Source: CAVXAE01 sp044225565
GTDB taxonomy: Bacteria > Pseudomonadota > Gammaproteobacteria > Steroidobacterales > Steroidobacteraceae
DNA: 30,254 nucleotides
Direction: 5' to 3'
Assembly (NCBI GenBank): GCA_044225565.1
Contig: JBGAIL010000041.1
Coordinates: forward strand, 1 to 30,254
Below the pieces are notes generated by a model, which saw only the letters and a list, made by a program, of their open reading frames with translations, made no database searches and was not told the DNA's origin. Made by a program: the position numbers and the translations under genes. Positions 23,686 to 30,156 of the stretch are shown here, piece after piece. Every line of letters begins with the position of its first letter. Position 1 is the first letter of the stretch.

Positions 23686-25011
23686 TCACGCAGTCTTGAC
23701 AGGCCGGGCCGCAAGATCGTAGGCGTCCGCGCCCGTGATCTCCACGGATGCGAACTCGCCCACCTTCAGCTTCCCGCCTTTCTGGATCCGCACCACGCCG
23801 TCTATCTCGGGCGCGTCACCTTCGCTCCGCGCGATGGCAATGTTGCCCTCGATACCATCTACCAGCACCCGCATGCGTTGCCCGACGCGTGAGGCGAGCC
23901 TGCGCGCGCTGATCTCGCTCGCGCGCTCCATGAAGCGTGCATAGCGCTCTTCCTGCACTTCGGGCGCCACGTGATCGGCCAGCGCATTGGCCGTGGCTCC
24001 CTCGACTGGCGAGTACTTGAAGCAACCGACGCGGTCGAGCTGGGCCTCATCGAGCCAGCTCAGCAGCTCTTCGAACTCCGATTCCGTCTCGCCGGGGAAG
24101 CCGACGATGAACGTGCTGCGAATCACGAGCTCCGGGCATTCCGCGCGCCATTTTCGGATGCGGTCCAGCGTGTCGACCGCATGCGCAGGCCGTCGCATGC
24201 GCTTGAGCACGCTGGCGCTGCCGTGCTGGAAAGGGATGTCGAGATACGGAAGCACGCGGCGCTCCGCCATCAGCGGGATCACTTCGTCCACGTGCGGGTA
24301 GGGATATACGTAGTGCAGACGCACCCAGGCGCCCAATGACCCGAGCCCGCGCGCGAGATCGATGAAGCGCGATTCGTATTCCACCTCTCGCCACGCCGCG
24401 CTTCGATATTTGATGTCCACGCCGTAGGCGCTGGTGTCTTGCGAGATGACCAGCAGTTCCTTCACGCCCGCATTCACGAGGCGTTCGCCTTCGCGCAGCA
24501 CCTCGTCGATGGGCCGGCTCGCGAGCCGGCCGCGCATCGAGGGGATGATGCAGAAGCTGCACTTGTTGTTGCAGCCTTCGGAGATCTTCAGATACGCGTA
24601 GTGCCGCGGCGTGAGGCGGATGCCCTGAGGCGGCAAGAGATCGAAGAAGGGATCGTGCTTCGGCGGCAGATGTTCGTGCACTGCGCAGAGCACGTCTTCA
24701 TAGGCATGCGGGCCCGTGATCTTCAGCACGCGGGGGTGGCGTTCCCGGATGCGCTCCGGCCGTGCGCCGAGGCACCCCGTGACGATCACGCGACCATTCT
24801 GCTCCATCGCTTCGCCGATGGCGTCCAGCGATTCTTCCACTGCGGAATCGATGAACCCGCAGGTGTTCACCACCACCACGTCCGCTGCGTCGTAGGTGGG
24901 TGAGACCTCATATCCTTCCGCGCGCAGCTGCGTGAGGATGCGCTCGGAATCCACCAGCGCCTTGGGGCAGCCGAGGCTCACGAAGCCGACTTTGGGGGAG
25001 CGGGTGGGCAT
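23686..25011 (-). CDS. rimO: Ribosomal protein uS12 methylthiotransferase RimO
   Basis: RimO is a radical-SAM enzyme that methylthiolates the conserved Asp of ribosomal protein S12. From the start at 25011 it has 441 residues, close to E. coli. The N-terminal UPF0004 domain carries the three cluster cysteines C15 (SLGCPK), C51 (NTCGF) and C80 (GCLGARP). The radical-SAM motif is CNNKCSFCIIP (C147, C151, C154). LKISEGC, SQDTSAYGVD, LPYLDIPFQHGS and RSTFIVGFPGETESEFEELL match RimO, and a C-terminal TRAM domain (about 375-435) follows. The longer open frame upstream lacks family similarity and crosses the divergent TonB gene. Confidence 0.96.
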   Translation of the reverse strand: MPTRSPKVGFVSLGCPKALVDSERILTQLRAEGYEVSPTYDAADVVVVNTCGFIDSAVEESLDAIGEAMEQNGRVIVTGCLGARPERIRERHPRVLKITGPHAYEDVLCAVHEHLPPKHDPFFDLLPPQGIRLTPRHYAYLKISEGCNNKCSFCIIPSMRGRLASRPIDEVLREGERLVNAGVKELLVISQDTSAYGVDIKYRSAAWREVEYESRFIDLARGLGSLGAWVRLHYVYPYPHVDEVIPLMAERRVLPYLDIPFQHGSASVLKRMRRPAHAVDTLDRIRKWRAECPELVIRSTFIVGFPGETESEFEELLSWLDEAQLDRVGCFKYSPVEGATANALADHVAPEVQEERYARFMERASEISARRLASRVGQRMRVLVDGIEGNIAIARSEGDAPEIDGVVRIQKGGKLKVGEFASVEITGADAYDLAARPVKTA

Positions 25012-25135
25012 GGACCGGGAAGGGCTCCAAAAAAGGGCCGCCATGCTAGCTGCCTCGACCCGAAAGCTCCATCCGGGCGTTCCACGGCCCCGGCGCCGAT
25101 CGGAGGCGCCCGTTCCACCACCCCGGGGAGGCATC

Positions 25136-25762
25136 ATGAATCCGCTCAACCAGGCTCTGTCCGCCAGGCGCCCGTCGATGGGTCTCGTGCTCGTCGTCGG
25201 GCTGCACGCCCTCTTCATCTATGCGTTGATCGCCGGGCTCGGCTTCCATCGTCCTGCCCCGCAAAAGGAGCCCTTCGAGGGCAGGATCATCCTGGAGCCG
25301 CCGGAGGCCCCGGTCGCGCGCCCCTTCACGCCTCCCGATCCCAGGCAAGTCCTGCATTTCCCTGTGGAGAACCCCATTCCTCTGCCACGGATCGACGACG
25401 CGGTGACGTCGGTCGACCTCCCCGTCGAGCGGTCAGTCGATTCCGGTCCCGGTACGGCCGAGGTCGCACCGGCTTTCGTTGCCGCACGGGTCGATCCGCG
25501 CCGTCCGCTGACCCAGCCGCCCTATCCGCCGAGCGAGATCCGCAGCGGCCATGAGGGGACGCTCACGCTGGAGCTGCTGGTGCGCACCGACGGGAAAGTG
25601 ATCGACGCGCGAGTGATGAAGAGCAGCGGCTTCCCGATGCTCGATGAGGCAGCGGTCAACGAGGCGAAGCGTCGCTGGAAGCTACTGCCCGCCACGCGTG
25701 GCGGGGTGGCCGTGGAAGACTGGACCCGTCTGAGCGTGGTGTTCCGGCTGGATCAGCGCTGA
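25136..25762 (+). CDS. TonB-family energy-transducing protein
   Basis: This 208-residue protein has the TonB layout: a short cytoplasmic N-terminus, one uncleaved membrane helix at about 16-36 (GLVLVVGLHALFIYALIAGLGF) with a His as in TonB/TolA, a Pro-rich periplasmic linker (EPPEAPVARPFTPPDPRQVLHFPVENPIPLPR), and a C-terminal TonB_C domain (QPPYPPSEIRSGHEGTLTLELLVRTDGKVIDARVMKSSGFPMLDEAAVNEAKRRWKLLPAT). The start at 25136 has a strong GGGGAGG ribosome-binding site. ExbB/ExbD genes are not adjacent, so it may be an accessory TonB or a TonB-C protein of other role. It is divergent from rimO. Confidence 0.88.
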   Translation: MNPLNQALSARRPSMGLVLVVGLHALFIYALIAGLGFHRPAPQKEPFEGRIILEPPEAPVARPFTPPDPRQVLHFPVENPIPLPRIDDAVTSVDLPVERSVDSGPGTAEVAPAFVAARVDPRRPLTQPPYPPSEIRSGHEGTLTLELLVRTDGKVIDARVMKSSGFPMLDEAAVNEAKRRWKLLPATRGGVAVEDWTRLSVVFRLDQR

Positions 25763-25965
25763 GTTGTGCCCGTCGCATCCGATGGCGCGGTCTCGGTCGC
25801 GCCGTTGGGTGCGGTGGCGTGCGTCCGCGCATTGGGCGCCGGCATCTGGCGAGCTTTGGTCAGTGCCAGGAAGATCGTGAGCGCAACCAATGGCATCAAC
25901 AGCCACGGCCACAACGGTTGGCGGCGGCGCGGAACGCCGGAGGAGCTGTCGGGCCCTGACGACAT
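25753..25965 (-). CDS. Possible small single-pass membrane protein
   Basis: This is a 70-residue frame on the minus strand with a charged N-terminus (SSGPDSSSGVPRRRQP), one hydrophobic helix LWPWLLMPLVALTIFLAL and an Ala/Thr-rich tail. The positive-inside pattern of RRR before the helix is what a real membrane protein would show. It is convergent with the TonB gene, overlapping by 10 bp, and divergent from the ATP-grasp gene. No strong ribosome-binding site is visible and I do not recognise the family, so it could be chance. It covers an interval that would otherwise be empty. Confidence 0.45.
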   Translation of the reverse strand: MSSGPDSSSGVPRRRQPLWPWLLMPLVALTIFLALTKARQMPAPNARTHATAPNGATETAPSDATGTTQR

Positions 25966-26070
25966 GGGCCGCGAGCCTACGCTGCGTGCCCGCTGGCAGC
26001 AATAGAGCGCATCTCGCCAACCCTCGCGGCATGTTGCATAGTCCCCCGCGCCAAAAAACGGAGCGGGCTC

Positions 26071-27369
26071 ATGAGCGACGGCAAGTCCAGGTTTCTCTTC
26101 GTGTCCCTGAGTGGCCTGATCAGCGACATCGCCTGGCAGGTGTCGAAGGAAGGCCACGAGGTGCGTTACTTCATCGAGGACGAGAAGGAGCGCGACATCG
26201 GTGACGGCTTCGTGGACAAGGTGAAGGACTGGGAGCGCCACGTGGGCTGGGCCGACGTCATCGTGTTCGACGACACGCTGGGCCAGGGGGAGAAGGCGCA
26301 GGAGCTGCGCGCGAAGGGCAAGCACGTCGTCGGCGGCACGCCGTACACGGACCGTCTCGAGGACGACCGCTCCTTCGGCCAGGAAGAGCTCAAGACCCAG
26401 GGCATCAACATCGTGCCCTACCGCGACTTCGACAATTTCGACGACGCCATCGCGTACGTGAAGGCGAATCCGGAGCGCTACGTCATCAAGCCCTCGGGCG
26501 CCGCGGGCAACGTGAAGCGGCGACTGTTCGTGGGCGACGAGGACGACGGGCAGGACGTGGTGCGCGTGCTCGAGGCCTACAAGAAATCCTTCCCGGACGA
26601 GATCAAGCAGTTCCAGCTGCAGCGGCGCGTCACGGGAGTGGAAGTGGCGGTGGGCGCGTTCTTCAACGGCAAGGAGTTCATCTATCCGCTCAACGTGAAC
26701 TTCGAGCACAAGAAGCTCTATCCCGGGAACATCGGGCCGTCCACGGGCGAGATGGGCACGGCGATGTTCTGGAGCGGGCCCAACAAGCTCTTCAACTCGA
26801 CGCTCAAGAAGATGGAGGCGAAGCTCGCCGCGGAAGGCTACGTCGGCTACATCGATCTCAACTGCATCGTGAACGGCAACGGCATCTATCCGCTCGAGTT
26901 CACGGCGCGCTTCGGCTATCCGACCATCAGCATCCAGCAGGAGGGCATGACCACGCCCATCGGCCAGTTCCTCGCCGACCTCGCGGCCGGCGTGAATCCG
27001 AAGCTCAAAGTGAAGAGCGGCTTCCAGATCGGCGTGCGCATCGTGGTCTCGCCGTTCCCCTTCGACGACGACGCCACTTTCCTCTCGGTGTCGAAGAACG
27101 CGGCGATCCTCTTCAAGAAGGGCATCCCGGAAGAGGTGCACATCGAGGACGTCAAGCAGATCAACGGGCAGTGGTACGTCGCGGGCACTTCGGGCGTGGT
27201 GCTCGTGGTGTGCGGCGTCGGGCAGACCATGCGGCAGGCGCAGGCTCAGGCCTACTCACGCATCCGCAACATCATGATTCCCGACATGTACTACCGGGAC
27301 GACATCGGGGAGCGCTGGTTCGAGGACCACGACAAGCTGCACACGTGGGGCTATCTGCGGGAGATTTGA
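26071..27369 (+). CDS. PurD-like ATP-grasp protein of unknown substrate
   Basis: The 432-residue protein has the size and order of phosphoribosylamine-glycine ligase (PurD) but differs at key points. The N-terminal Rossmann-like part (SRFLFVSLSGLISDIAWQVSKEGHEVRYFIED) lacks the usual PurD GxGGREHA motif. The ATP-grasp core includes YVIKPSGAAGNVKR (about 137-150), GVEVAVGAFFNGKEFIYPLNVNFEHKKLYPGNIGPSTGEMGT (189-230) and the metal-binding loop PLEFTARFGYP (274-284), where PurD has EFNARFGDP. E191 and E276 remain as possible metal ligands; the usual Asn is T278. A GGAGCGGG ribosome-binding site precedes the ATG. No purine genes are near. It probably ligates an amine or amino acid to a carboxylate, but the substrate is unknown. 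Confidence 0.85.
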   Translation: MSDGKSRFLFVSLSGLISDIAWQVSKEGHEVRYFIEDEKERDIGDGFVDKVKDWERHVGWADVIVFDDTLGQGEKAQELRAKGKHVVGGTPYTDRLEDDRSFGQEELKTQGINIVPYRDFDNFDDAIAYVKANPERYVIKPSGAAGNVKRRLFVGDEDDGQDVVRVLEAYKKSFPDEIKQFQLQRRVTGVEVAVGAFFNGKEFIYPLNVNFEHKKLYPGNIGPSTGEMGTAMFWSGPNKLFNSTLKKMEAKLAAEGYVGYIDLNCIVNGNGIYPLEFTARFGYPTISIQQEGMTTPIGQFLADLAAGVNPKLKVKSGFQIGVRIVVSPFPFDDDATFLSVSKNAAILFKKGIPEEVHIEDVKQINGQWYVAGTSGVVLVVCGVGQTMRQAQAQAYSRIRNIMIPDMYYRDDIGERWFEDHDKLHTWGYLREI

Positions 27370-27480
27370 CTTAACGCTCAAGGAGCGTGTACTGAATCGC
27401 ATTAAACGAAAGAAGCGATTGATTCGATATTAACGCTTGAATACAGTACGTCCACGGCTCACACAGGACGTAGTCCAGGC
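27370..27480 (+). promoter_or_regulatory. AT-rich control region of the HTH-receiver gene with probable promoter
   Basis: The 111 bp between the ATP-grasp and HTH-receiver genes are clearly AT-richer than their surroundings. A likely sigma-70-type promoter is TTGATT (27419-27424), 17 bp, TACAGT (27442-27447), each matching four of six consensus bases. The octamer TTAACGCT occurs at 27371-27378 and 27430-27437, and a perfect hairpin ACGCTC-AAG-GAGCGT lies at 27374-27388 directly after the upstream stop codon. The inverted 6-mers AATCGC/GCGATT lie between. The ribosome-binding site is probably AGGACG, about ten bases before the ATG. Confidence 0.5.
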
Positions 27481-28071
27481 ATGAAGAAGTCCACGCAGCA
27501 GAAGACGCACCTCACGCCGAACGAGGTCGCCCGCCTGTTGATGGTCAACCCGGTCACCGTGCGGCAATGGGCCTCGCGGGGGCTGCTTCGGTCGATGGCG
27601 ACGCCAGGAGGGCATCGCCGTTTTCTTCTGAGCGACGTGGAGGAGTTCGCCCGTAGCCGCGGCTCCGCCTCGCAGCTCGATGCCGATGGACGTCCGCAGC
27701 GCGTGCTCATCGTCGACGACGACAAGGGAATCAGCCGCATGGTCGCGGAAGTCATCAGAGCGCGCGCGCCGGACGTGAGCCTGGAGATCGCCAATGACGG
27801 CTTCGAGGCGGGGGCGAAGGTGGAGTCCTTCCGCCCGCACGCCATGACGCTGGACCTCATGATGCCCGGAATGGACGGATTCGAGGTCTGCCGCCGGTTG
27901 CGCGCCAGGAAGACGCTCAACCACATCCGGATCGTCGCGATGACGGGCTCGTACACGCCCGAGAACGTCGCGAAGATCCTGGAGGCCGGCGCGAACGTGT
28001 GCCTTGCCAAGCCTTTCGATCCGCAGGAGATGCTGGCGGCGCTCGGTCTTGCCGACACGGTTGCGAAGTAA
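27481..28071 (+). CDS. Fusion of MerR/excisionase-type HTH and receiver domain
   Basis: The 196-residue regulator has a DNA-binding domain first and a receiver domain second, the reverse of usual response regulators. Residues 10-57 (HLTPNEVARLLMVNPVTVRQWASRGLLRSMATPGGHRRFLLSDVEEF) form a MerR-like/excisionase (BldC-type) winged helix. Residues 73-192 form a CheY-like receiver with acidic pocket D79-D81, phosphorylation site D125 (LDLMMPGMDGFEVC), T155 (AMTGS) and K177 (LAKPFD). All phosphorylation residues are present. No complete kinase is encoded nearby; a PAS membrane protein follows 14 bp later. The arrangement is known in other bacteria, but its partners are rarely defined. Confidence 0.9.
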   Translation: MKKSTQQKTHLTPNEVARLLMVNPVTVRQWASRGLLRSMATPGGHRRFLLSDVEEFARSRGSASQLDADGRPQRVLIVDDDKGISRMVAEVIRARAPDVSLEIANDGFEAGAKVESFRPHAMTLDLMMPGMDGFEVCRRLRARKTLNHIRIVAMTGSYTPENVAKILEAGANVCLAKPFDPQEMLAALGLADTVAK

Positions 28072-28085
28072 AAGGAGTTACCGAG

Positions 28086-28823
28086 ATGACGAAGAGACTG
28101 CATTCGCGTACTGGCCGGATCATCCTGGTGACGGTAGGCATCCTCCTCACCTCGACGGTGGGCCATGCGGCCGCGCGGATGATGGCCGCGCAGATGGCGC
28201 AGGGAAGCGCCGCCTTCGCGTTCGAGCTGGCAGTGATGCTGTCGGCGCTGCTCGCGGCGGCGTACGTCGCTGCGACTTCGGTTGGACGTCCGGTGGAAAG
28301 TGTTGCAGTCGGCGTACCGGCAAGCGTGAGCCCTCGGATGATGATGCAGGCCAAGACGGGAGCCGCCGCCTCCACGCTTACCGCCGCGCAGATCGCACAG
28401 CTGCGGTTGCCGCCGGGGCTGCGTCTGGATTCGAACGAGGGAATCCTGATCGCGGACGTTGGCAAGGATCGCTGCATCGTGTTCGTGAATCCCGCGTTCG
28501 CCCGTCTCACGGGCTTCGATGCCGGGGAATGGATCGGATGCAGCAGCGACCTCCTGCTCGCCGACGGGCCGCTGCGGATGGAATCGCTGCTGTGGCTGGA
28601 CACGGACGAGAACGGCCGCGAAGCGCACTGGATCGCGCGCATGCATCGGCGGGACGGCTCCCCATTCTGCGCGGAAGCGCATCTGCACCCGGTGGCACCC
28701 CGGAACGGCCAGGCCGGGCACACCGTGCTGGTCATGACGGACGTGACGAGTCGCGTCGGCAAGGGAAAGCCGCGCTCCGTGGGTGACGCCGCCTGCGGCG
28801 GCGACACGAGACAGTCCGCCTGA
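28086..28823 (+). CDS. Membrane-anchored PAS-domain protein without output domain
   Basis: This 245-residue protein from 28086 has an AAGGAG ribosome-binding site 14 bp after the HTH-receiver gene, so the two are probably one operon. Two hydrophobic segments (about 12-30 IILVTVGILLTSTVGHAAA and 45-68 FAFELAVMLSALLAAAYVAATSV) anchor it in the membrane. A PAS domain follows (about 115-225): GLRLDSNEGILIADVGKDRCIVFVNPAFARLTGFDAGEWIG...RRDGSPFCAEAHLHPVAPRNGQAGHTVLVMTDVTSR. In most proteins the segment VMTDVTSR is followed by a HisKA or GGDEF domain; here the protein ends about 20 residues later. It may sense redox, oxygen or a ligand and act through contacts. Confidence 0.8.
   Translation: MTKRLHSRTGRIILVTVGILLTSTVGHAAARMMAAQMAQGSAAFAFELAVMLSALLAAAYVAATSVGRPVESVAVGVPASVSPRMMMQAKTGAAASTLTAAQIAQLRLPPGLRLDSNEGILIADVGKDRCIVFVNPAFARLTGFDAGEWIGCSSDLLLADGPLRMESLLWLDTDENGREAHWIARMHRRDGSPFCAEAHLHPVAPRNGQAGHTVLVMTDVTSRVGKGKPRSVGDAACGGDTRQSA
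28787..28803. repeat. GC hairpin 1 (CGCCGCC-TGC-GGCGGCG)
   Basis: Perfect 7-bp inverted repeat with three-base loop, inside the last codons of the PAS gene. It shares the core CCGCC-loop-GGCGG with two more hairpins within 54 bp. Confidence 0.7.
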
Positions 28824-28829
28824 GGCGGA
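28815..28829. repeat. GC hairpin 2 with the PAS-gene stop codon in the loop
   Basis: Perfect 6-bp stem TCCGCC/GGCGGA. The three loop bases TGA (28821-28823) are the stop codon of the PAS gene. Confidence 0.7.
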
Positions 28830-28836
28830 AAGGCCG

Positions 28837-28856
28837 GAGCCGCCGGACGGCGGCTC
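28837..28856. terminator. GC hairpin 3, possible bidirectional terminator without T-run
   Basis: Perfect 8-bp stem GAGCCGCC/GGCGGCTC with loop GGAC, lying between the convergent PAS and HisKA frames. No run of T follows on either strand, so intrinsic termination is uncertain. It could also be a REP-like element together with hairpins 1 and 2. Confidence 0.45.
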
Positions 28857-28862
28857 TACGAA

Positions 28863-29102
28863 TCAGCCGCCGTCGGCAGCCAGCGCGGCTTTGTGGCGCG
28901 CCGCGAGATCCCCAGTGAGTACCCGCCCCCGCTCCGCGGCCTTCTGGATCTCCTCGAAAGCAGACCGGGACGGGTCGCCCGGCGGCAGGGTGCGCAGCAT
29001 GAGGCTGGTATACCCCAGGATGATGGTGAGGAGGTTGTTGAAATCGTGCGCGGTGACGCCGGCCGTGCGTCCTAGAGCTTCCATCTGCCGCGAGGTGTCC
29101 AT
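28863..29102 (-). CDS. Isolated HisKA (phosphoacceptor) domain, small protein or kinase remnant
   Basis: This 79-residue frame consists of little else than a HisKA dimerisation/phosphoacceptor domain: SRQMEALGRTAGVTAHDFNNLLTIILGYTSLMLRTLPPGDPSRSAFEEIQKAAERGRVLTGDL, with the phospho-His expected at H19 in AHDFNNLL. It closely resembles the HisKA part of PAS-containing hybrid kinases. There is no ATP-binding domain after it: the frame stops (AADGG) and the adjoining DNA is hairpins and the opposite-strand PAS gene. An in-frame stop lies seven codons upstream of the ATG, so nothing precedes it either. No strong ribosome-binding site is visible. It could be a decayed kinase fragment or a working phosphotransfer module. 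Confidence 0.6.
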   Translation of the reverse strand: MDTSRQMEALGRTAGVTAHDFNNLLTIILGYTSLMLRTLPPGDPSRSAFEEIQKAAERGRVLTGDLAARHKAALAADGG

Positions 29103-29155
29103 AGCTGCCGCGGGATACTACACCCGGCCCGCGCGCTTGGGTAACCTCCCTGCCG

Positions 29156-29767
29156 ATGAGCGACGCCACCGGCCGTTTCGACCGCGACTACTACCAGCGC
29201 TACTACTTCGAGCCGCGCACCGCCGTGACTTCCGGGCACGAGATGCGGGCGCGCGCACGTTTGATTGCGGCTTATGTCGAGCATGTGGGCCTGCCCGTGC
29301 GCCGCATGCTGGATGCAGGTTGTGGAATCGGGTTGCTCCGCAAACCCCTCGTCAAGCTACTGCCGCGCGCGAGCTATGTAGGCCTGGAAGCCAGTGAGTA
29401 CCTCTGCGAGCGATATGGGTGGGAGCACGGGCTGTTGCAGAGCTATCGCAGCGCCACGCCTTTCGATCTCGTCATCTGCTACGACGTGCTGCAATACCTC
29501 GAGGATGCGCACGCGAGTCGCGCACTCGCGAATCTGGGAAGACTGTGTCGTGGAGTTCTCTACTTCACTGCGCTCACCGCGGGAGACTGGCGCTGGAACT
29601 GCGACCAGCGCCGGACGGACTCAAACGTTCATCTGCGCAGCGCGGCGTGGTATCGGCAGCGGCTGGGACGCTCGTTCCGCGAGATCGGTGCCGGCTTCTG
29701 GCTGCGGCGCGGCGCGCCTCTTACGGTGTGGGAGCTCGAGTCGATGCCAGGGCGAGGCTCGCGATGA
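29156..29767 (+). CDS. Class I SAM-dependent methyltransferase
   Basis: The 203-residue protein has a Rossmann-type methyltransferase fold: motif I VRRMLDAGCGIGLLR (about 48-62), an acidic motif II YVGLEASEYLCERYG, motif IV PFDLVICYDVLQYLED and a following RALANLGRLCRGVLYFTAL strand-helix segment. Substrate is not predictable; small molecules or lipids are common for this group (Methyltransf_11/23 type). Near the C-terminus DSNVHLRSAAWYRQRLGRSFREIGAGFWLRRG may shape the acceptor site. It starts 53 bp from the divergent HisKA frame and overlaps the next gene by 4 bp (ATGA), so the two are co-translated. Confidence 0.88.
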   Translation: MSDATGRFDRDYYQRYYFEPRTAVTSGHEMRARARLIAAYVEHVGLPVRRMLDAGCGIGLLRKPLVKLLPRASYVGLEASEYLCERYGWEHGLLQSYRSATPFDLVICYDVLQYLEDAHASRALANLGRLCRGVLYFTALTAGDWRWNCDQRRTDSNVHLRSAAWYRQRLGRSFREIGAGFWLRRGAPLTVWELESMPGRGSR

Positions 29768-30156
29768 GCGAGGCGAGTTCCTTCCCGATGCGCTTTAGCG
29801 GGCAGGTCATCTGCCAGTGCGATGCCGCAGGTCCGATGGGGCTGATCCTGCGTGGACAGACCGAGGATCGATCCGGTGAGTCCGTCGAGGTTGCTTTTGC
29901 CGGGAAAGCACCGCTCGACCTGCCGGAAGTGTTCGAAACCGTCCGTGTGGAATCGAACGGCTTGCGCAGCTATCGATTGGTGAGCGGCTCGCGCGAGTGG
30001 ACGGTGGAGGGCATCGCGCACATTCATCGTGACGTCGGTGCGAAATACTACGGCGCCATTCCCGGTCGCACTGTTCCATGGCGCAAGCGACTCTTCTGGC
30101 GAATTGCGTTGGCTCTGGCGCGGCGACCATGGGCACGCGCGCTGTTGATGAAGTAA
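29764..30156 (+). CDS. Conserved-looking protein of unknown function coupled to the methyltransferase
   Basis: I do not recognise this 130-residue protein. Its start overlaps the methyltransferase stop as ATGA, a classic coupling signal that supports the frame. The N-terminal two thirds look like a small beta-rich domain (FSGQVICQCDAAGPMGLILRGQTEDRSGESVEVAFAG...VRVESNGLRSYRLVSGSREWTVEGIAHIHRDV). The C-terminus is basic and amphipathic (PWRKRLFWRIALALARRPWARALLMK) and could lie on the membrane surface. No signal peptide is seen. It may be a partner or substrate carrier of the methyltransferase; this rests on gene order only. Confidence 0.75.
   Translation: MSEASSFPMRFSGQVICQCDAAGPMGLILRGQTEDRSGESVEVAFAGKAPLDLPEVFETVRVESNGLRSYRLVSGSREWTVEGIAHIHRDVGAKYYGAIPGRTVPWRKRLFWRIALALARRPWARALLMK

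Noticed and set aside
24896..25135. 80-codon N-terminal extension of the TonB-like gene
   Set aside because: It overlaps the start of the divergent rimO gene, lacks coding character, and the internal start has a strong ribosome-binding site and proper TonB topology.
27374..27388. Intrinsic terminator after the ATP-grasp gene
   Set aside because: The 6-bp hairpin is perfect but is followed by GTACTGAATC with no T-run; kept only as part of the control region.
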